Below, piece after piece: positions 21,601-31,572 of a stretch of DNA of 64,000 nt (within the stretch, counting starts at the first letter, position 1; the number at the start of each line of letters is the position of its first letter). Under the pieces are notes generated by a model. The model saw only the letters and a list, made by a program, of their open reading frames with translations. It was not told where the DNA came from and made no database searches. Origin of the DNA: Diploptera punctata (Eukaryota > Arthropoda > Insecta > Blattodea > Blaberidae); assembly GCA_030220185.1 (NCBI GenBank), contig JASPKZ010009687.1, positions 62,001 through 126,000 on the forward strand, read 5' to 3'. A program made the translations under genes and the position numbers.

Positions 21601-21805
21601 GTCACAGCCTTCCAGAAAAGTGTAAAAAATGCTCAAAATGACCTAAAAATTGCCAAAAAATGACCTATCCCTAAAAAAGGTAAAAAAATGCCCTAACAAA
21701 TTGCTTTTATTTAATCTGTTTTTAATGCCACCTATTTTCATATATGCAAGCAATGTTTCAACCTTCATATGAAAAAGATGCAAAAGCATTAATTGTCTTG
21801 CCCTA
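18660..21805. mobile_element. hAT-type element 1 with nested LINE
   Basis: The ends TAGGGCAAGGC and GCCTTGCCCTA-like (CTTGCCCTA) are inverted and flanked by an 8-bp duplication CTAATAAC (18652-18659 and 21806-21813), as hAT transposases make. Internal non-coding sequence 21200-21805 matches hAT element 2 (22009-22725) in inverted orientation. The left 75 bases are separated from the rest by an I-like LINE inserted in the opposite strand. No hAT transposase is seen, so it was non-autonomous. Confidence 0.85.
18735..21190 (-). pseudogene. LINE-B, RT and RNase H (I-like)
   Basis: Minus-strand order: RT with NRLNWYLETNNLLSPNQAGF and VDFQGAYDSIW (20528-20839), then the region NLMKINIQKTNY and VKYLGITLDTKLTWKKHIE (19984-20373), a spacer frame (19535-19882), then RNase H with LCDSKAAILAI (19227-19514) and VLQWIPAHCGVTGNEIADFL (18893-19255). 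RT followed by RNase H puts it near the I/Loa/R1-type LINEs. The catalytic FADD-like site is in the broken interval near 20390. The 3' end is at about 18735, with CCAA repeats. Frameshifts separate the frames, so it is dead. Confidence 0.85.
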
Positions 21806-21813
21806 CTAATAAC

Positions 21814-22000
21814 TTATCAATCATTGTAAAAACAAAAAAAAACCTTGGCATTGATATTATTAATAATGAACGAATAAAATATGGCTCTATTCAACTAAAA
21901 CAACGTCTCCTAGATTTATTGAATATATGCTGGAAGACTGGTCATATCTCAGAAGAATGGAAGATGGCCAAAATATATCCTATTTATAAAAAAGGAGATC
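21814..22000 (+). pseudogene. LINE-A fragment between two hAT elements
   Basis: Reads IDIINNERIKYGS, LLDLLNICWKTGHISEEWK and AKIYPIYKKGDRHN. This is the finger region of the reverse transcriptase (W-x-x-A-x-I-x-PIYKKGD), continuous in sense with the fragments at 18.6 and 22.7 kb. Confidence 0.8.
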
Positions 22001-22008
22001 GTCATAAC

Positions 22009-22725
22009 TAGGGCAAGGCAATTAATGATTTTGCATCTTTTTCTTATGAAGGTTGAAACATTGCTTGCATATATGAAAATTATGAAAATGTACGGCATTA
22101 AAAAACGGATCAAATAAAAGCAATTCGTTAGGGCATTTTTTTGCATTTTCTTAACTTTTTTAGGGATAGGTCATTTTTTGGCAATTTTTGGGTCATTTTG
22201 AGCATTTTTTACACTTTTCCGGAAGGCTGTGACATTATTTGTATTTGATTTAAGATTTTTATCATAATTCAGTATTTTTCCTTGTAATTCTTTGAATTAA
22301 GTGGTTGTTTTGCTAACTACTACCCCTATTTTTCAAGGTAAGAATGATCTTGCCCACTTCTAGGAATTTTATTCAATTTCTTAGAGCTTATGCTAGCTTC
22401 TACCCTTATTCAGATTGTTAACTGCAATTCAAATTGCTGTAAAAGTGCACTGTGTAATTGAAATGGATTTTATGCAAACAAAAGGTACTGTAATATGTAT
22501 TTTTTAAATACTTTTCTTTTAATATATTGATGTTAAGTTAAATTTTATGTAATTCAGTAATCAAGTGAGTACTTAATCTAATAAATAGTATTTTTATTGG
22601 TAATTCTTAAACTTTTTATTTGTAATTTTTTTATTTTATTCGGTAATTTTTTGCATTTTTAGGTTGTAAATGCATTTTTATATTGCATTTTTACCAATTT
22701 AAAGGTCATTAAATGCCTTGCCCTA
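22009..22725. mobile_element. hAT-type element 2 (MITE)
   Basis: 717 bp with inverted ends TAGGGCAAGGCA and ATGCCTTGCCCTA, and an 8-bp target duplication GTCATAAC at 22001-22008 and 22726-22733. It is the reverse-oriented relative of the non-LINE part of element 1, sharing e.g. GTGCACTGTGTAATTGAAAT. It has no coding capacity. Confidence 0.92.
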
Positions 22726-22733
22726 GTCATAAC

Positions 22734-23300
22734 TGTGAAAATTATATAGAGGCATAAATGTCTTGGGTATACCTGTTATAAAATCTATGCATCTATATTG
22801 AAAAAACCGTTCAAATGCAGTTATGGAAAGCATTATTCTAGAAGCCCAAAATGGATTCAGAAAAGGCAGATCCTGTTTAGATTGCATTTTCAGTATTAAT
22901 CAAATAATTGAGAAACATAGAGAATATAATCTACCAACTTTCATGGCATTTATAGATCTTGAAATGGCATTTGACAAAGTTAACAGAAATAAATTGTGGA
23001 ATATAATGAAACAGAAAGGCATGCCACAGCACTTAATAACTGCAATAAAAAGTCTATATGTAGAAAATAAAATAACAATAGAAACTGGAGTAAAAAATAA
23101 AAAGAATATAACAGCAACACTAACTAGAGCTATAAGACAGGGATGCCCGCTTTCATCCTCCCTTTATAATATATATATTAACAATATATATAATTGGCAA
23201 ATAAATTTGAACTCACATTTCAAAATAAGAAATCAGATCTTTTAGACACCTTACTTTTGCTGACGACCAAGTTCTAATAGCTAGCTCAGAAGATTAAATA
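22734..23300 (+). pseudogene. LINE-A fragment, RT palm
   Basis: The open frame 22823-23245 reads QNGFRKGRSCLDCIFSINQI, AFIDLEMAFDKVNRNKLW and RQGCPLSSSLYNIYIN. It continues after a frameshift as LTFADDQVLIASSED (palm catalytic FADD, about 23247-23295). It is cut by the tRNA-like array. Confidence 0.85.
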
Positions 23301-23335
23301 ACATTATACAGTATATTTGAAGAGAAAAATTTTTC

Positions 23336-23408
23336 GCCTAGACCAAGACTCGAACCCGGGACCCTTGGCTTTCCGGGCCAAGTGCTCTACCAACTGAGCT
23401 ATCGAGGC
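23336..23408 (-). tRNA. tRNA-like unit 1, loop CCGGAAA
   Basis: On the minus strand it reads GCCTCGATAGCTCAGTTGGTAG, an anticodon stem TTGGC/GCCAA with loop CCGGAAA, then GGGTTCGAGTCTTGG. A-box and B-box are good. The anticodon would be GGA, but U33 is C and the acceptor has a mismatch, so it is probably a SINE-type promoter and not an active tRNA gene. Confidence 0.4.
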
Positions 23409-23640
23409 GAGTTACGATCTAGATGCAAATTTTTCTCTTATATACGTTATAATTCCCTATCGCCAAATGCTTTTGAAACCATTGCTTCTATCATTGCAAA
23501 TGGCGGCTTCTTAGTTAAGAAGACATTTATTGGGAATTTAACATTACTTTATAAAGCTAGTAAGGCTTCTAATGATGTTTTTATTATTGATTTAACATTT
23601 CTCACTGAAAGATAAATTATATTTGAAGAGAAAAATTTTC

Positions 23641-23713
23641 GCCTAGACCGAGACTCGAACCCGGGACCCTTGGCTTTCCGGGCCAAGTGCTCTACCAACT
23701 GAGCTACCGAGGC
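23641..23713 (-). tRNA. tRNA-like unit 2, loop CCGGAAA
   Basis: Same structure as unit 1, with D-stem TAGCTC restored (GCCTCGGTAGCTCAG). Acceptor GCCTCGG pairs with TCTAGGC except for one C-T mismatch. Confidence 0.4.
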
Positions 23714-23945
23714 GAGTTACGATCTAGATGCAAATTTTTCTCTTATATATGTTGTAATTCCCTATCGCCAAATGCTTTTGAAACCATTGCTTCTATCATT
23801 GCAAATGGCGGCTTCTTAGTTAAGAAGACATTTATTGGAATTTAATGCTACTTTATAAAGCCAGTAGGGCTTCTATTGACAATTTTATTATTAATTTAAA
23901 CACTTCTCACTGAAAGATAAATTATATTTGAAGAGAAAAATTTTT

Positions 23946-24018
23946 GCCTAGACCGAGACTCGAACCCGGGACCCTTGGCTTTCCGGGCCAAGTGCTCTAC
24001 CAACTGAGCTACCAAGGC
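23946..24018 (-). tRNA. tRNA-like unit 3, loop CCGGAAA
   Basis: As unit 2, with one change in the acceptor (GCCTTGG). The array ends about 150 bases downstream, where an inverted unit begins. Confidence 0.4.
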
Positions 24019-24199
24019 GAGTTACGATCTAGATGCAAATTTTTCTCTTATATACGTTGTAATTCCCTATTGCCAAATTCTTTTGAAACCATTACTTCTA
24101 TCATTGCAAATGGCGGCTTCTTAGTTAAGAAGACATTTATTGAGAATTTAACATTACTTTATAAAGCTAGTAATTACGATCTAGACGCAAATTTTTCTC

Positions 24200-24500
24200 T
24201 TATATACGTTGTAATTTTTCTCTTCAAATATAATTTATCTTTCAGTGAGAAATGTTAAATCAATAATAAAAACATCATTAGAAACCTTACTAGCTTTATA
24301 AAGTAATGTTAAATTCCCAATAAATGTCTTCTTAACTAAAAATTTGCATCTAGATCGTAACTCGCCTCGGTAGCTCAGTTGGTAGAGCACTTGGCTCGGA
24401 AAGCCAAGGGTCCCGGGTTCGAGTCTCGGTCTAGGCGAAAATTTTTCTCTTCAAATATAATTTATCTTTCAGTGAGAAATGTTTAAATCAATAATAAAAA
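24200..24500 (+). repeat. Inverted tRNA-like unit closing the array
   Basis: Carries the same 305-bp unit in the opposite orientation, with the tRNA-like part at 24364-24436 (loop TCGGAAA). Together with the preceding units it can fold into long hairpins. LINE-A sequence resumes after it. Confidence 0.8.
24364..24436 (+). tRNA. tRNA-like unit 4
   Basis: GCCTCGGTAGCTCAGTTGGT, anticodon stem TTGGC/GCCAA around TCGGAAA, T-arm CCGGGTTCGAGTCTCGG, end CTAGGC. It lacks U33, as the minus-strand units do. Confidence 0.4.
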
Positions 24501-24713
24501 AACAACATTATACAGGATTATAATTTCAAAATATCAATAACTAAAATGAAAATCTTAGCTTTTAAAGGATCAGATACCGTAAGAGCTAAAATAATTTTGG
24601 AGGGGAAACTTTTTGAACAAGTGAAATGTTTTTATTACCTCACCTCCTATCCTTTTCTTCTCTTAAATTAAACCTCATACTGTTCTTTCCCTGTGAAAGT
24701 TAAATTAATTACA
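24501..24713 (+). pseudogene. LINE-A fragment plus Penelope-end piece
   Basis: Reads FKISITKMKILAFKGSD and QVKCFYYLTSYP, the Y-LG region after the RT palm. From about 24639 the sequence becomes CCTCACCTCCTATCCTTTTC to CCCTGTGAAAGTTAAA, which recurs at 50200-50350 next to the Penelope-type ribozymes. So a further small insertion lies here, directly against the mariner. Confidence 0.65.
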
Positions 24714-24715
24714 TA

Positions 24716-26049
24716 CGAGGTGTGATCAATAAGTTTCCGGAATGAGGCCATAAACACAACACAACACTTCAAAGTTTCTATTCAGCACTGTCACCCTCGA
24801 AGTAGTCACCTTGGGAGTTGATACACTTGTCCCAGCGCTTCTGCCAATGCTGGAAGCACTTCTGGAAGTCGTCTTCTTTAAATGTGTCCAATGCCTTCTG
24901 CGATTCGCGCTGGATGACATCAATGTCCTCAAAACGATGTCCTCGGAGCCAAATTTTTAGCCGTGGGAACAGGAAAAAGTCTGCTGGAGCCAGATCTGGA
25001 GAATAGGCTGGATGGGGAACAGTACTCATCCTATTTTTGTCCAAAAACTAGCGGACAGAAATTGCTTTGTGCGCGGGCGCATTGTCGTGATGTAGGAACT
25101 AGTCACCAGTCCTCCATTTCTCTGTCCGTTTGCGTCGCACACTCTCCCTCAATCTTTGCAACACTTGTTTGTAGTACACTTGATTCACTGTTTGACCCCG
25201 TGGTACAAATTCCTTATGCACAATTCCATTAATGTCAAAAAAAACAATCATCATTGACTTCACATTCGATCAAACTTGTCTGGCTTTCTTGGGGCGTGGA
25301 GATGCAGGACTCTTCCATTGCGAAGACTGTTGTTTAGTTTCTGGATCGTAGCCATAAATCCATGTTTCATCACCAGTAATAACCTTTTCCATGAACCGTG
25401 GGTCATTTTTAAGCTGTTCTTTAAGATCTGTGCAGGCAATCACACGACTTTCCTTTTGGTCATTTGAAAGGAGGCGGGGCACGAACTTTGCAGCAATTCT
25501 TCGCATGTTCAAATCGTCTTTCAAAATGCTTTGAACACTTCCAAACGAGAGTGCTAGTGCATCATACAGTTCTTGTATTGTAATGCGCCTATCATTTAAT
25601 ACCATTTCCCTCACTCGATCGATATTTTTATTGGTTTTGCTGGAAGTTGGTCGTCCCAGACGATTTTCATCCTTAACCGATGTCACGTCCCTTTTAAATT
25701 TCGAAAACCACTCAAATGCTTGAGATTTGCCCATTGCTTCCTCCCCATAAGCTGTTCTTAACATTTGATATGTTTCTGTTGCAGTTTTACCAAGTTTAAA
25801 GCAAAATTTGATGCATGTTCTTTGTTCCTCGTAATCCTGCATTGTTGCTACACAGAGAAATTGCCGCATGCACAAAACACGTCTTCACTTCAGAGCTTCT
25901 ACCAGCATACTGCAAGGTCAGAGAAGGTCGTGCGACCCCTCAAATTCATCACAAGGAAATTCTGAGTGTACAGCCTGGGTGAAAATTAAAAACTCCTCAA
26001 TGGCATAATTGTTTTGAAGCCATTCCGGAAACTTATTGATCACACCTCG
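24716..26049 (-). mobile_element. mariner transposon, complete ends
   Basis: 1334 bp. The inverted ends CGAGGTGTGATCAATAAGTT and its complement extend to about 28 bp (CCGGAATG). They are flanked by TA at 24714-24715 and 26050-26051. Length, TA target and transposase fit the mariner family. Confidence 0.95.
24778..25875 (-). pseudogene. mariner transposase, inactivated
   Basis: The N-terminal helix-turn-helix part (QRTCIKFCFKLGKTATETYQ, SFGSVQSIL) and first catalytic Asp (VITGDETWIY) are in frame 25270-25875. The second Asp (FLHHDNAPAH) is near 25090. The third is in HPAYSPDLAPADFFLF (24778-25044), 34 residues after the second, so D,D34D. In-frame stops follow ARQV, TGD and SVR in the interval 25040-25270, each explainable by one base change. 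The element cannot make full transposase. Confidence 0.93.
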
Positions 26050-26051
26050 TA

Positions 26052-26450
26052 TGTTGCACAATTAAGAGAATATTTAAAAATACAGGAAAGGAAACAAAAC
26101 TAAAATTTTATAAAGCAGTGGCAGTCCCCTTACTGTTGTATGGTAGTGAATTTTGGGTTTTAACTAAAAGAAAAGAGAAGATCATAGAAGCAGCTGAAAT
26201 GAGATTTCTGAGAAATGTAGTTGGCTGCAAACTTCTAGATAAAAGAAGAAGTGAAGATGTTAGAAATGAGTTAAATATATTTAAAATTTTAGGTAAAATA
26301 AAATAATTTGGAAAAAAACTGGAAAGAACATGTTCAAAGAATGAAAGCTGAACACATACCAAAAATTATAGTTAATTACAAACCAAAAGGAGACAGAAAT
26401 GATGGTAGACCAAAAAAAGAAATGGATTCAACTTTTTGAATGAGAATCTA
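26052..26450 (+). pseudogene. LINE-A 3' end
   Basis: Reads AVAVPLLLYGSEFWVLTKRK, IIEAAEMRFLRNVVGCKLLD and, after frameshifts, a GKKLERTCSKNES and DGRPKKE tail. It completes the element begun at 17.4 kb. Confidence 0.8.
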
Positions 26451-26514
26451 TGAGACCGGAACAAGCCACATGGGCTTAATCTGTGATTGTTGATGTTGAC
26501 AAATAAGTTTTGTC

Positions 26515-26860
26515 TATCTTCATCTTACCTCATAAATAGTTGTCTCTTGTAAAACATGTTTCAAAACTTCTTACTTTCATCTTGAGTTGTTACAGACTGA
26601 TCTCTAAGTTGTTGGCCCTGGATCTCGACTCCAGGGACTATAACTTAAGGAGCATCAGTCTGTACCAATAATGTATGTAGCTAATGCTCTGGAGTTAACA
26701 ACAAAGTTTTTCTCCTTGTCTGTACCAATGAAGAAGGAGCAAAGATGCTTTGAAACATGTCTTACAAAAACAGCAAAATGTGAGGAAGATGAAGCAGACC
26801 CAACAAATTTATTGAGTAGAACATATTATAATGTTAGTTCCTATTATATTTTCATAATAA
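26515..26860. mobile_element. Decayed Penelope-type end with opposing ribozyme remnants
   Basis: Minus-strand GAAACAUGUU (26545-26558 region) is preceded by a degraded CUCAAGA. Plus-strand AAUGAAGA...GAAACAUGUC lies at about 26733-26775. The two face outward around a spacer with its own small palindrome (CCCTGGATCTCGACTCCAGGG). The end ATAATGTTAGTTCCTATTAT matches other Penelope-type ends. Both cores carry a substitution in CUGANGA. Confidence 0.6.
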
Positions 26861-27240
26861 TAATAATACACCCACATCCTCAAATCAGAATTTGAATGAA
26901 TGCTAGATTCCGGAACTGATGCTAGATATTATAAATTTAAATCTCTCAGAATATTCTTAACTTCAGTACAGTGTGAAGTGGCTACTGTCAGAGGACAAAG
27001 ACTGAGTCCATTAATCCCAAATAATTTAGATTGTAAATATATTTGTGACACTATGGCTCCACTATATATTGTGGCCTATATGGTGAATGTAGGTAGGTAT
27101 GTTATTTGTAGTTCTATATTTATCAAAATAAAAATTTAATAATTATTTAAATTTTGGTTAAGTTACCTTGACAGTTTACTTGGAGATAGATGGTGATCCA
27201 TCCATCAGCCAATGAGAAACAAGTATTTTTAGTATTTTTT
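26861..27240. other. Spacer, no gene recognised
   Basis: The forward frame 26900-27139 has no family motif that I can name. No splice-bounded exon matching DALRD3 is visible. Confidence 0.3.
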
Positions 27241-27244
27241 TATA

Positions 27245-27800
27245 CATAACTAGCTAATACCCGGCGTGCGCTGCTACTCCTAAATAGATGTTAATGTGTC
27301 TTTACCACCAGCCGTGTTCAATTCTGTGTACATCAATTTGTGTATTTGTTATGCTTTAGGCAGCATAAGCCATTTATGCGTCAAAATAGGGACTTTATTT
27401 CATGTTTTTCACTACAAAGGGTGATTTTTAGGGGTGAAGTGGTTGAGTATTACAACTCTCTTATAGCCTATGTTCATTCCCGGAATCTTCTGAACATTTT
27501 TGAAAAAGCCCCATCTCAATCGGATGAACGGTATGGCAGAGCACGCTTGCCCGGAATCTACTTATCCCAATCTTCTTGGTATCAAAAAAAAACTCAAAGC
27601 GCGACAGGCCTAGAAGACTTTTGGCTGACCTGTCGGCTGTTGGCCTCACATCCACATGTGTTAATCACAGATGTAGACGATCATCTAGCCAGTGTATGGT
27701 GACATGTGGTCAGCATGTCGGATCCTCCAGCCATTAATAGCTGGTATTCTCAACCTGGAGTCGCTACTTATAGCTACCCAAATGCCTCACGATGCTGGGT
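27245..27800. repeat. Interspersed repeat (CTAGCTAATACCCGG type)
   Basis: Begins ACTAGCTAATACCCGGCGTG. Sub-blocks recur: the ATTCTGTGTACAT...GGCAGC block at 30190, 30700, 31150 and (inverted) 42210; the CTCTTATAGCCTATGTTCAT block at 35385; the GTTGGCCTCACATCCACATG block (inverted) at 47215. The long frame at 27340-27702 is a reading of this repeat. Confidence 0.65.
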
Positions 27801-30005
27801 GGGCACTGCACAGTGGGCCAGATATGAAATCTAGCTGGAAAAAATTATTTTACTAACTCTGGCCAATTCATCTTTCTTCATTCTAAAACTATTGCCAGAT
27901 GACTGTTCTTCACTTACCTGCAAAGGAGGGTAGAATTCTAAAATTTATATAGACAATATATTACATCGGAAGTTGCCAATAGTTAACAACTCTTCTGGTC
28001 CACATCCCAGTTGTGTACCGAGCTGTAGAAATAAATACGTTTTTCATTAAAGTTCAGTGAGTTATTCTTCTTATTCTATATGGATACTTTACCTCAAGGT
28101 TTCTACTTTTCATTGGTATATTTAACATGTTTCGAAACAATCAGATATTTTGTTGAATACACGTGGAATCATATATTCGAAACACTAAAAAATGTACACA
28201 ATCGTTTTACTTTAAAATGAGTTACAAAAAAAAAACAGTTTTGAACAGAAGGACAAATTTTAGTTAGAATATAGAGTGATTTATGGACTTCAATTCCCAT
28301 ACAATAACATGTGTGCAAATTATTGCTTTTTTTGTAATTAGCTTTTTTATTACAGGAGGCGGCCGGCAGCTGAGGCCTATCATCGTGTGCAGAGAAATTG
28401 TTTGATTTAATATATGAAGAAAAGTGGTCGATAGAGGCAATAAGTGATCCTCTATTAATAAATTACAGTTAGGGGATGTTCGAATGTTTTAAAAAAAATT
28501 AAAATTTTTTTTAAAGCGATTTTCTAGAACATAAGTTGTGCGAGAGAAACAAAGTTTGATTTCTACTGAAATATTCTGATTGGCTAAAAGTAAATGTAAA
28601 CTTTCCCGTTATTAAGAATTTAGAACCCTGATAGTTGTTGGAAAATCCTGTTCCATCTGCTTATGGAATTGTAAGACTCGAAATATCTTTTGATGAGGCT
28701 GGAACAAAAACAAAAAAAAGGTCTTATTTCTGCTGAAATATCTATCTTGGGAATGGTAGTATAACAAATTTGCTTCCCTAGAAGTGTTATAGGGTGGATA
28801 AAATATCACAACCTCTCTTTTTGACACCTAGTCTCATGTTAATATATCGACATATTGACATTTTATTGTCAAAAAAGACAATGCTTCGTCCGACATAGAA
28901 GATAGGGGAGTTGAGCTGAGTGATTTGTAATGTTTATTATTATTTTGAAGCTATTTTCTGTGTTTTTTTAGGAATGTCTTTAAAACATCAGCAGTATCCC
29001 ATTTACCATATGACCAAAGTTATATTTCTGTTGCAAGAGCAAGTTCATCGTGAGAGAATTCCTGCTTAAGTGAACATTTCTTTTATTCCAGCCTCTTCGA
29101 AAGTTATTTTGGGTCTTACAATTCCATAAGCAGATGGAACAGAATTTTCCAATGACTGTCATTGTTCTAAATTAATTCTTCATAACGGGAAAGTTAACAT
29201 CCACTCCTAGCCAATCAGAATATTTCATTAGAATTTTTTTTTCTCATGCACAACTTTGTATGTTTGAGAAAATCGCTTTTCAAAAAAATATTGATTTTTA
29301 ATATCATTTAAAACATTCTGCTAACATCCCCCTACCCCTAATTTATTTACTAAATGATAACTTATTGCCTCTATCTAACATTTTTATCCATATTAAATCA
29401 AACATTTATTCTCTGCGCGCAACGGTAGGCCTCAGTTGCTGGCTACCTCCTGTAATGAGAAAGCTAATTAAAAAGAACACAATAATTTGCACACATGTTA
29501 TTATTGTGCGGTAATTAAAGTCCATAAATCACTCTATATTATAACTAAAATTTGTACTACTGTTCAGAACGTTTTCTTTGTAGCTCAATTTAAAATAAGA
29601 TGATTGTGTAATTTTTTTTAATGTATGGAAGGTATGATTCCACATTCATTCAACATAATATCTGGTGGTTATATAGAAAAAAATTAAATATATCAGTAAA
29701 ATTACAAACCTTGAGATGAAGTATCCATATAGAATAAGAAGAATAGCCACTGAACTTGAACACACAACGCTAATAACACAACTGCGATATAAACCAGATG
29801 AGTTCTTAACCATTGGCAACTTCCGATGTTTATATTGTCTTCATAAACATTAGAATTGTACCCTCATTTGCAGATAAGTTAAGAACCAAAGTGAAAAAAA
29901 AAAATAATTGATGAGGGTGAGTGAAAATAGTTTTTTTTTTTTTTTCCAGCTAGATTTAATTTCTGGCCCAGTGTGCACCAGTCCCATACTGGCTGAAATT
30001 CCATG
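27800..30005. repeat. Large foldback, ~1-kb arms
   Basis: The left arm, about 27805-28830, is the inverted copy of about 28985-30005, with ~150 bp between. Matching landmarks: GGAAGTTGCCAATAG with its complement at 29808-29823; ATTCTTCTTATTCTATATGG (28068) with 29730-29750; CATCTGCTTATGGAATTGTA (28655) with 29115-29135; CTAGCTGGAAAAA (27832) with 29944-29957. Similarity is perhaps 80-85% with indels. No transposase is seen. Confidence 0.85.
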
Positions 30006-30185
30006 AGAAACATTTCTTCCCCCCATGGAGACTCGAACCAGCATAAGTGTCGTAGTTCTGCACCAAGATTTCTTGCCTTAACCACTCTTCTGCAGTGTGG
30101 GACTCTTGGTATCAATGAAAGATAAAAATGGTTATTGTGAGTTATCTGTAAGAGATAAACATATGCTGTTGCGGACATTTTTGTA
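29930..30185 (-). repeat. SINE-like repeat, copy 1
   Basis: Shares CTAGATTTAATTTCTGGCCCA, CCATGGAGACTCGAACCAGC and TTCTTGCCTTAACCACT with 30400-30560. The tRNA-like B box is on the minus strand (GGTTCGAGTCTCC). A related block lies at 46985-47050. Confidence 0.6.
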
Positions 30186-30329
30186 GAGCTTTTTGTGATA
30201 TTCAATTCTGTGTACATTAATTTTGTGTATTTCTTATGGTTTAGGCAGTGTAAGCAATTTAAGCGTCCAAAGAGCTACTTTTTTCACATTAGAATTCTAC
30301 CCTCCTTTGCAGATAAGTTAAGAACCGTC

Positions 30330-30600
30330 ATATAACAATTATATTAGAGTGAAAAAAAAAGATAAATTGATGACGGTGAGTGAAAATAGTACTTTTTCAG
30401 CTAGATTTCATTTTTGGCCCAATGTGTACCGGTCCCATACTGGCCAAAATTCCACGAGAAAAAATTTTTCCTCCATGGAGACTTGACCCAGCGTAAGTCC
30501 CGTAATTATGCACCAAGACTTCTTGCCTTAACCACTTGGCTACAGCGTGGGACTCTTGGTATCAATAATAAAGATGAAAGGTTTACCCGAATGGGCATTA
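30330..30600 (-). repeat. SINE-like repeat, copy 2
   Basis: Second copy of the 29930 repeat, about 85% alike. The forward frame at 30414-30686 is a reading of it. Confidence 0.6.
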
Positions 30601-30682
30601 TTCTCTTGGTATCAATGAAAGACAAAAATGGTCATTGTGAGTTATCCGTAAGAAATAAACATATGCTGTTGCGGACTTTTTT

Positions 30683-31572
30683 GTAGAGCTTTTTGAGATA
30701 TTCAATTCTGTGTACATTAATTTTGTATATTTCTTATGGTTTAGGCAGCGTAAGCCATTTAAGAGTCCAAAGAGCTACTTTTTTCACGTTTTCCACTACA
30801 AAAGACGATTTTAATAATAGTAATAAATGTGCACTAATGTGCATACAATATTATATTACAGAACAGAACTGTGTAAGTGATTCGCTTCTCTGCGAGCAGT
30901 TCATAGCGTGGTAGGTATCACACGGTTCCCCACATCTCTCGCATACACAATCCAGTCCAGGTTGGTGGTATCCCTTTTTTCTACATATTCCGTGATGGAA
31001 CCCATGCACAGAAAATCTTGTTACAATGTGTCTCAAGTCATAGCCCGCACGCTGCCAATCAGTAGATGTCATTGCATCCGTGTTATAGAACTCGGCCGGG
31101 GTTTCTTCTCTCTTCTCCTCTCGTTTTGTAGAGCTTTTTGAGATATTCAATTCTGTGTACATTAATTTTGTGTATTTCTTATGGTTTAGGCAGCGTAAGC
31201 CTTTTAAGAGTCCAAAGAGCTACTTTTTTCACGTTTTCCACTACAAAAGACGATTTTAATAATAGTAATAAATGTGCACTAATGTGCATACAATATTATA
31301 TTACAGAACAGAACTGTGTAAGTGATTCGCTTCTCTGCGAGCAGTTCATAGCGTGGTAGGTATCACACGGTTCCCCACATCTCTCGCATACACAATCCAG
31401 TCCAGGTTGGTGGTATCCCTTTTTTCTACATATTCCGTGATGGAACCCATGCACAGAAAATCTTGTTACAATGTGTCTCAAGTCATAGCCCGCACGCTGC
31501 CAATCAGTAGATGTCATTGCATCCGTGTTATAGAACTCGGCCGGGGTTTCTTCTCTCTTCTCCTCTCGTTCC
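30683..31572. repeat. Tandem duplication, 445-bp unit
   Basis: GTAGAGCTTTTTGAGATATT starts both units (30683 and 31128). The units differ at only a few bases (TATATTTC/TGTATTTC, GCCATTT/GCCTTTT). Each contains the antisense C-terminus of the LINE that continues upstream to 35 kb, so the 3' end of that LINE is present twice. Confidence 0.92.

Larger units (their letters stand above)
23307..24200 (-). repeat. Tandem array of tRNA-like units, period 305 bp
   Basis: Three units start with a TATATTTGAAGAGAAAAA motif. The tRNA-like parts lie at 23336-23408, 23641-23713 and 23946-24018, exactly 305 bases apart. Units share the tail with GCAAATGGCGGCTTCTTAGT and TTTATTGGGAATTTAAC. They differ by a few per cent. 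The apparent forward proteins here are readings through the repeat and are not genes. Confidence 0.9.

Noticed and set aside
23382..24258. Forward frames of 77-104 residues
   Set aside because: They repeat with the 305-bp tRNA-like unit and contain the antisense of the tRNA part.
23307..24500. Possible CRISPR-like array
   Set aside because: The units are 305 bp, eukaryotic and tRNA-containing, without short repeats and unique spacers.
27340..27702. 120-residue open frame
   Set aside because: It lies wholly in an interspersed repeat, blocks of which recur at 30.2, 31.1, 35.4, 42.2 and 47.2 kb with broken frames.
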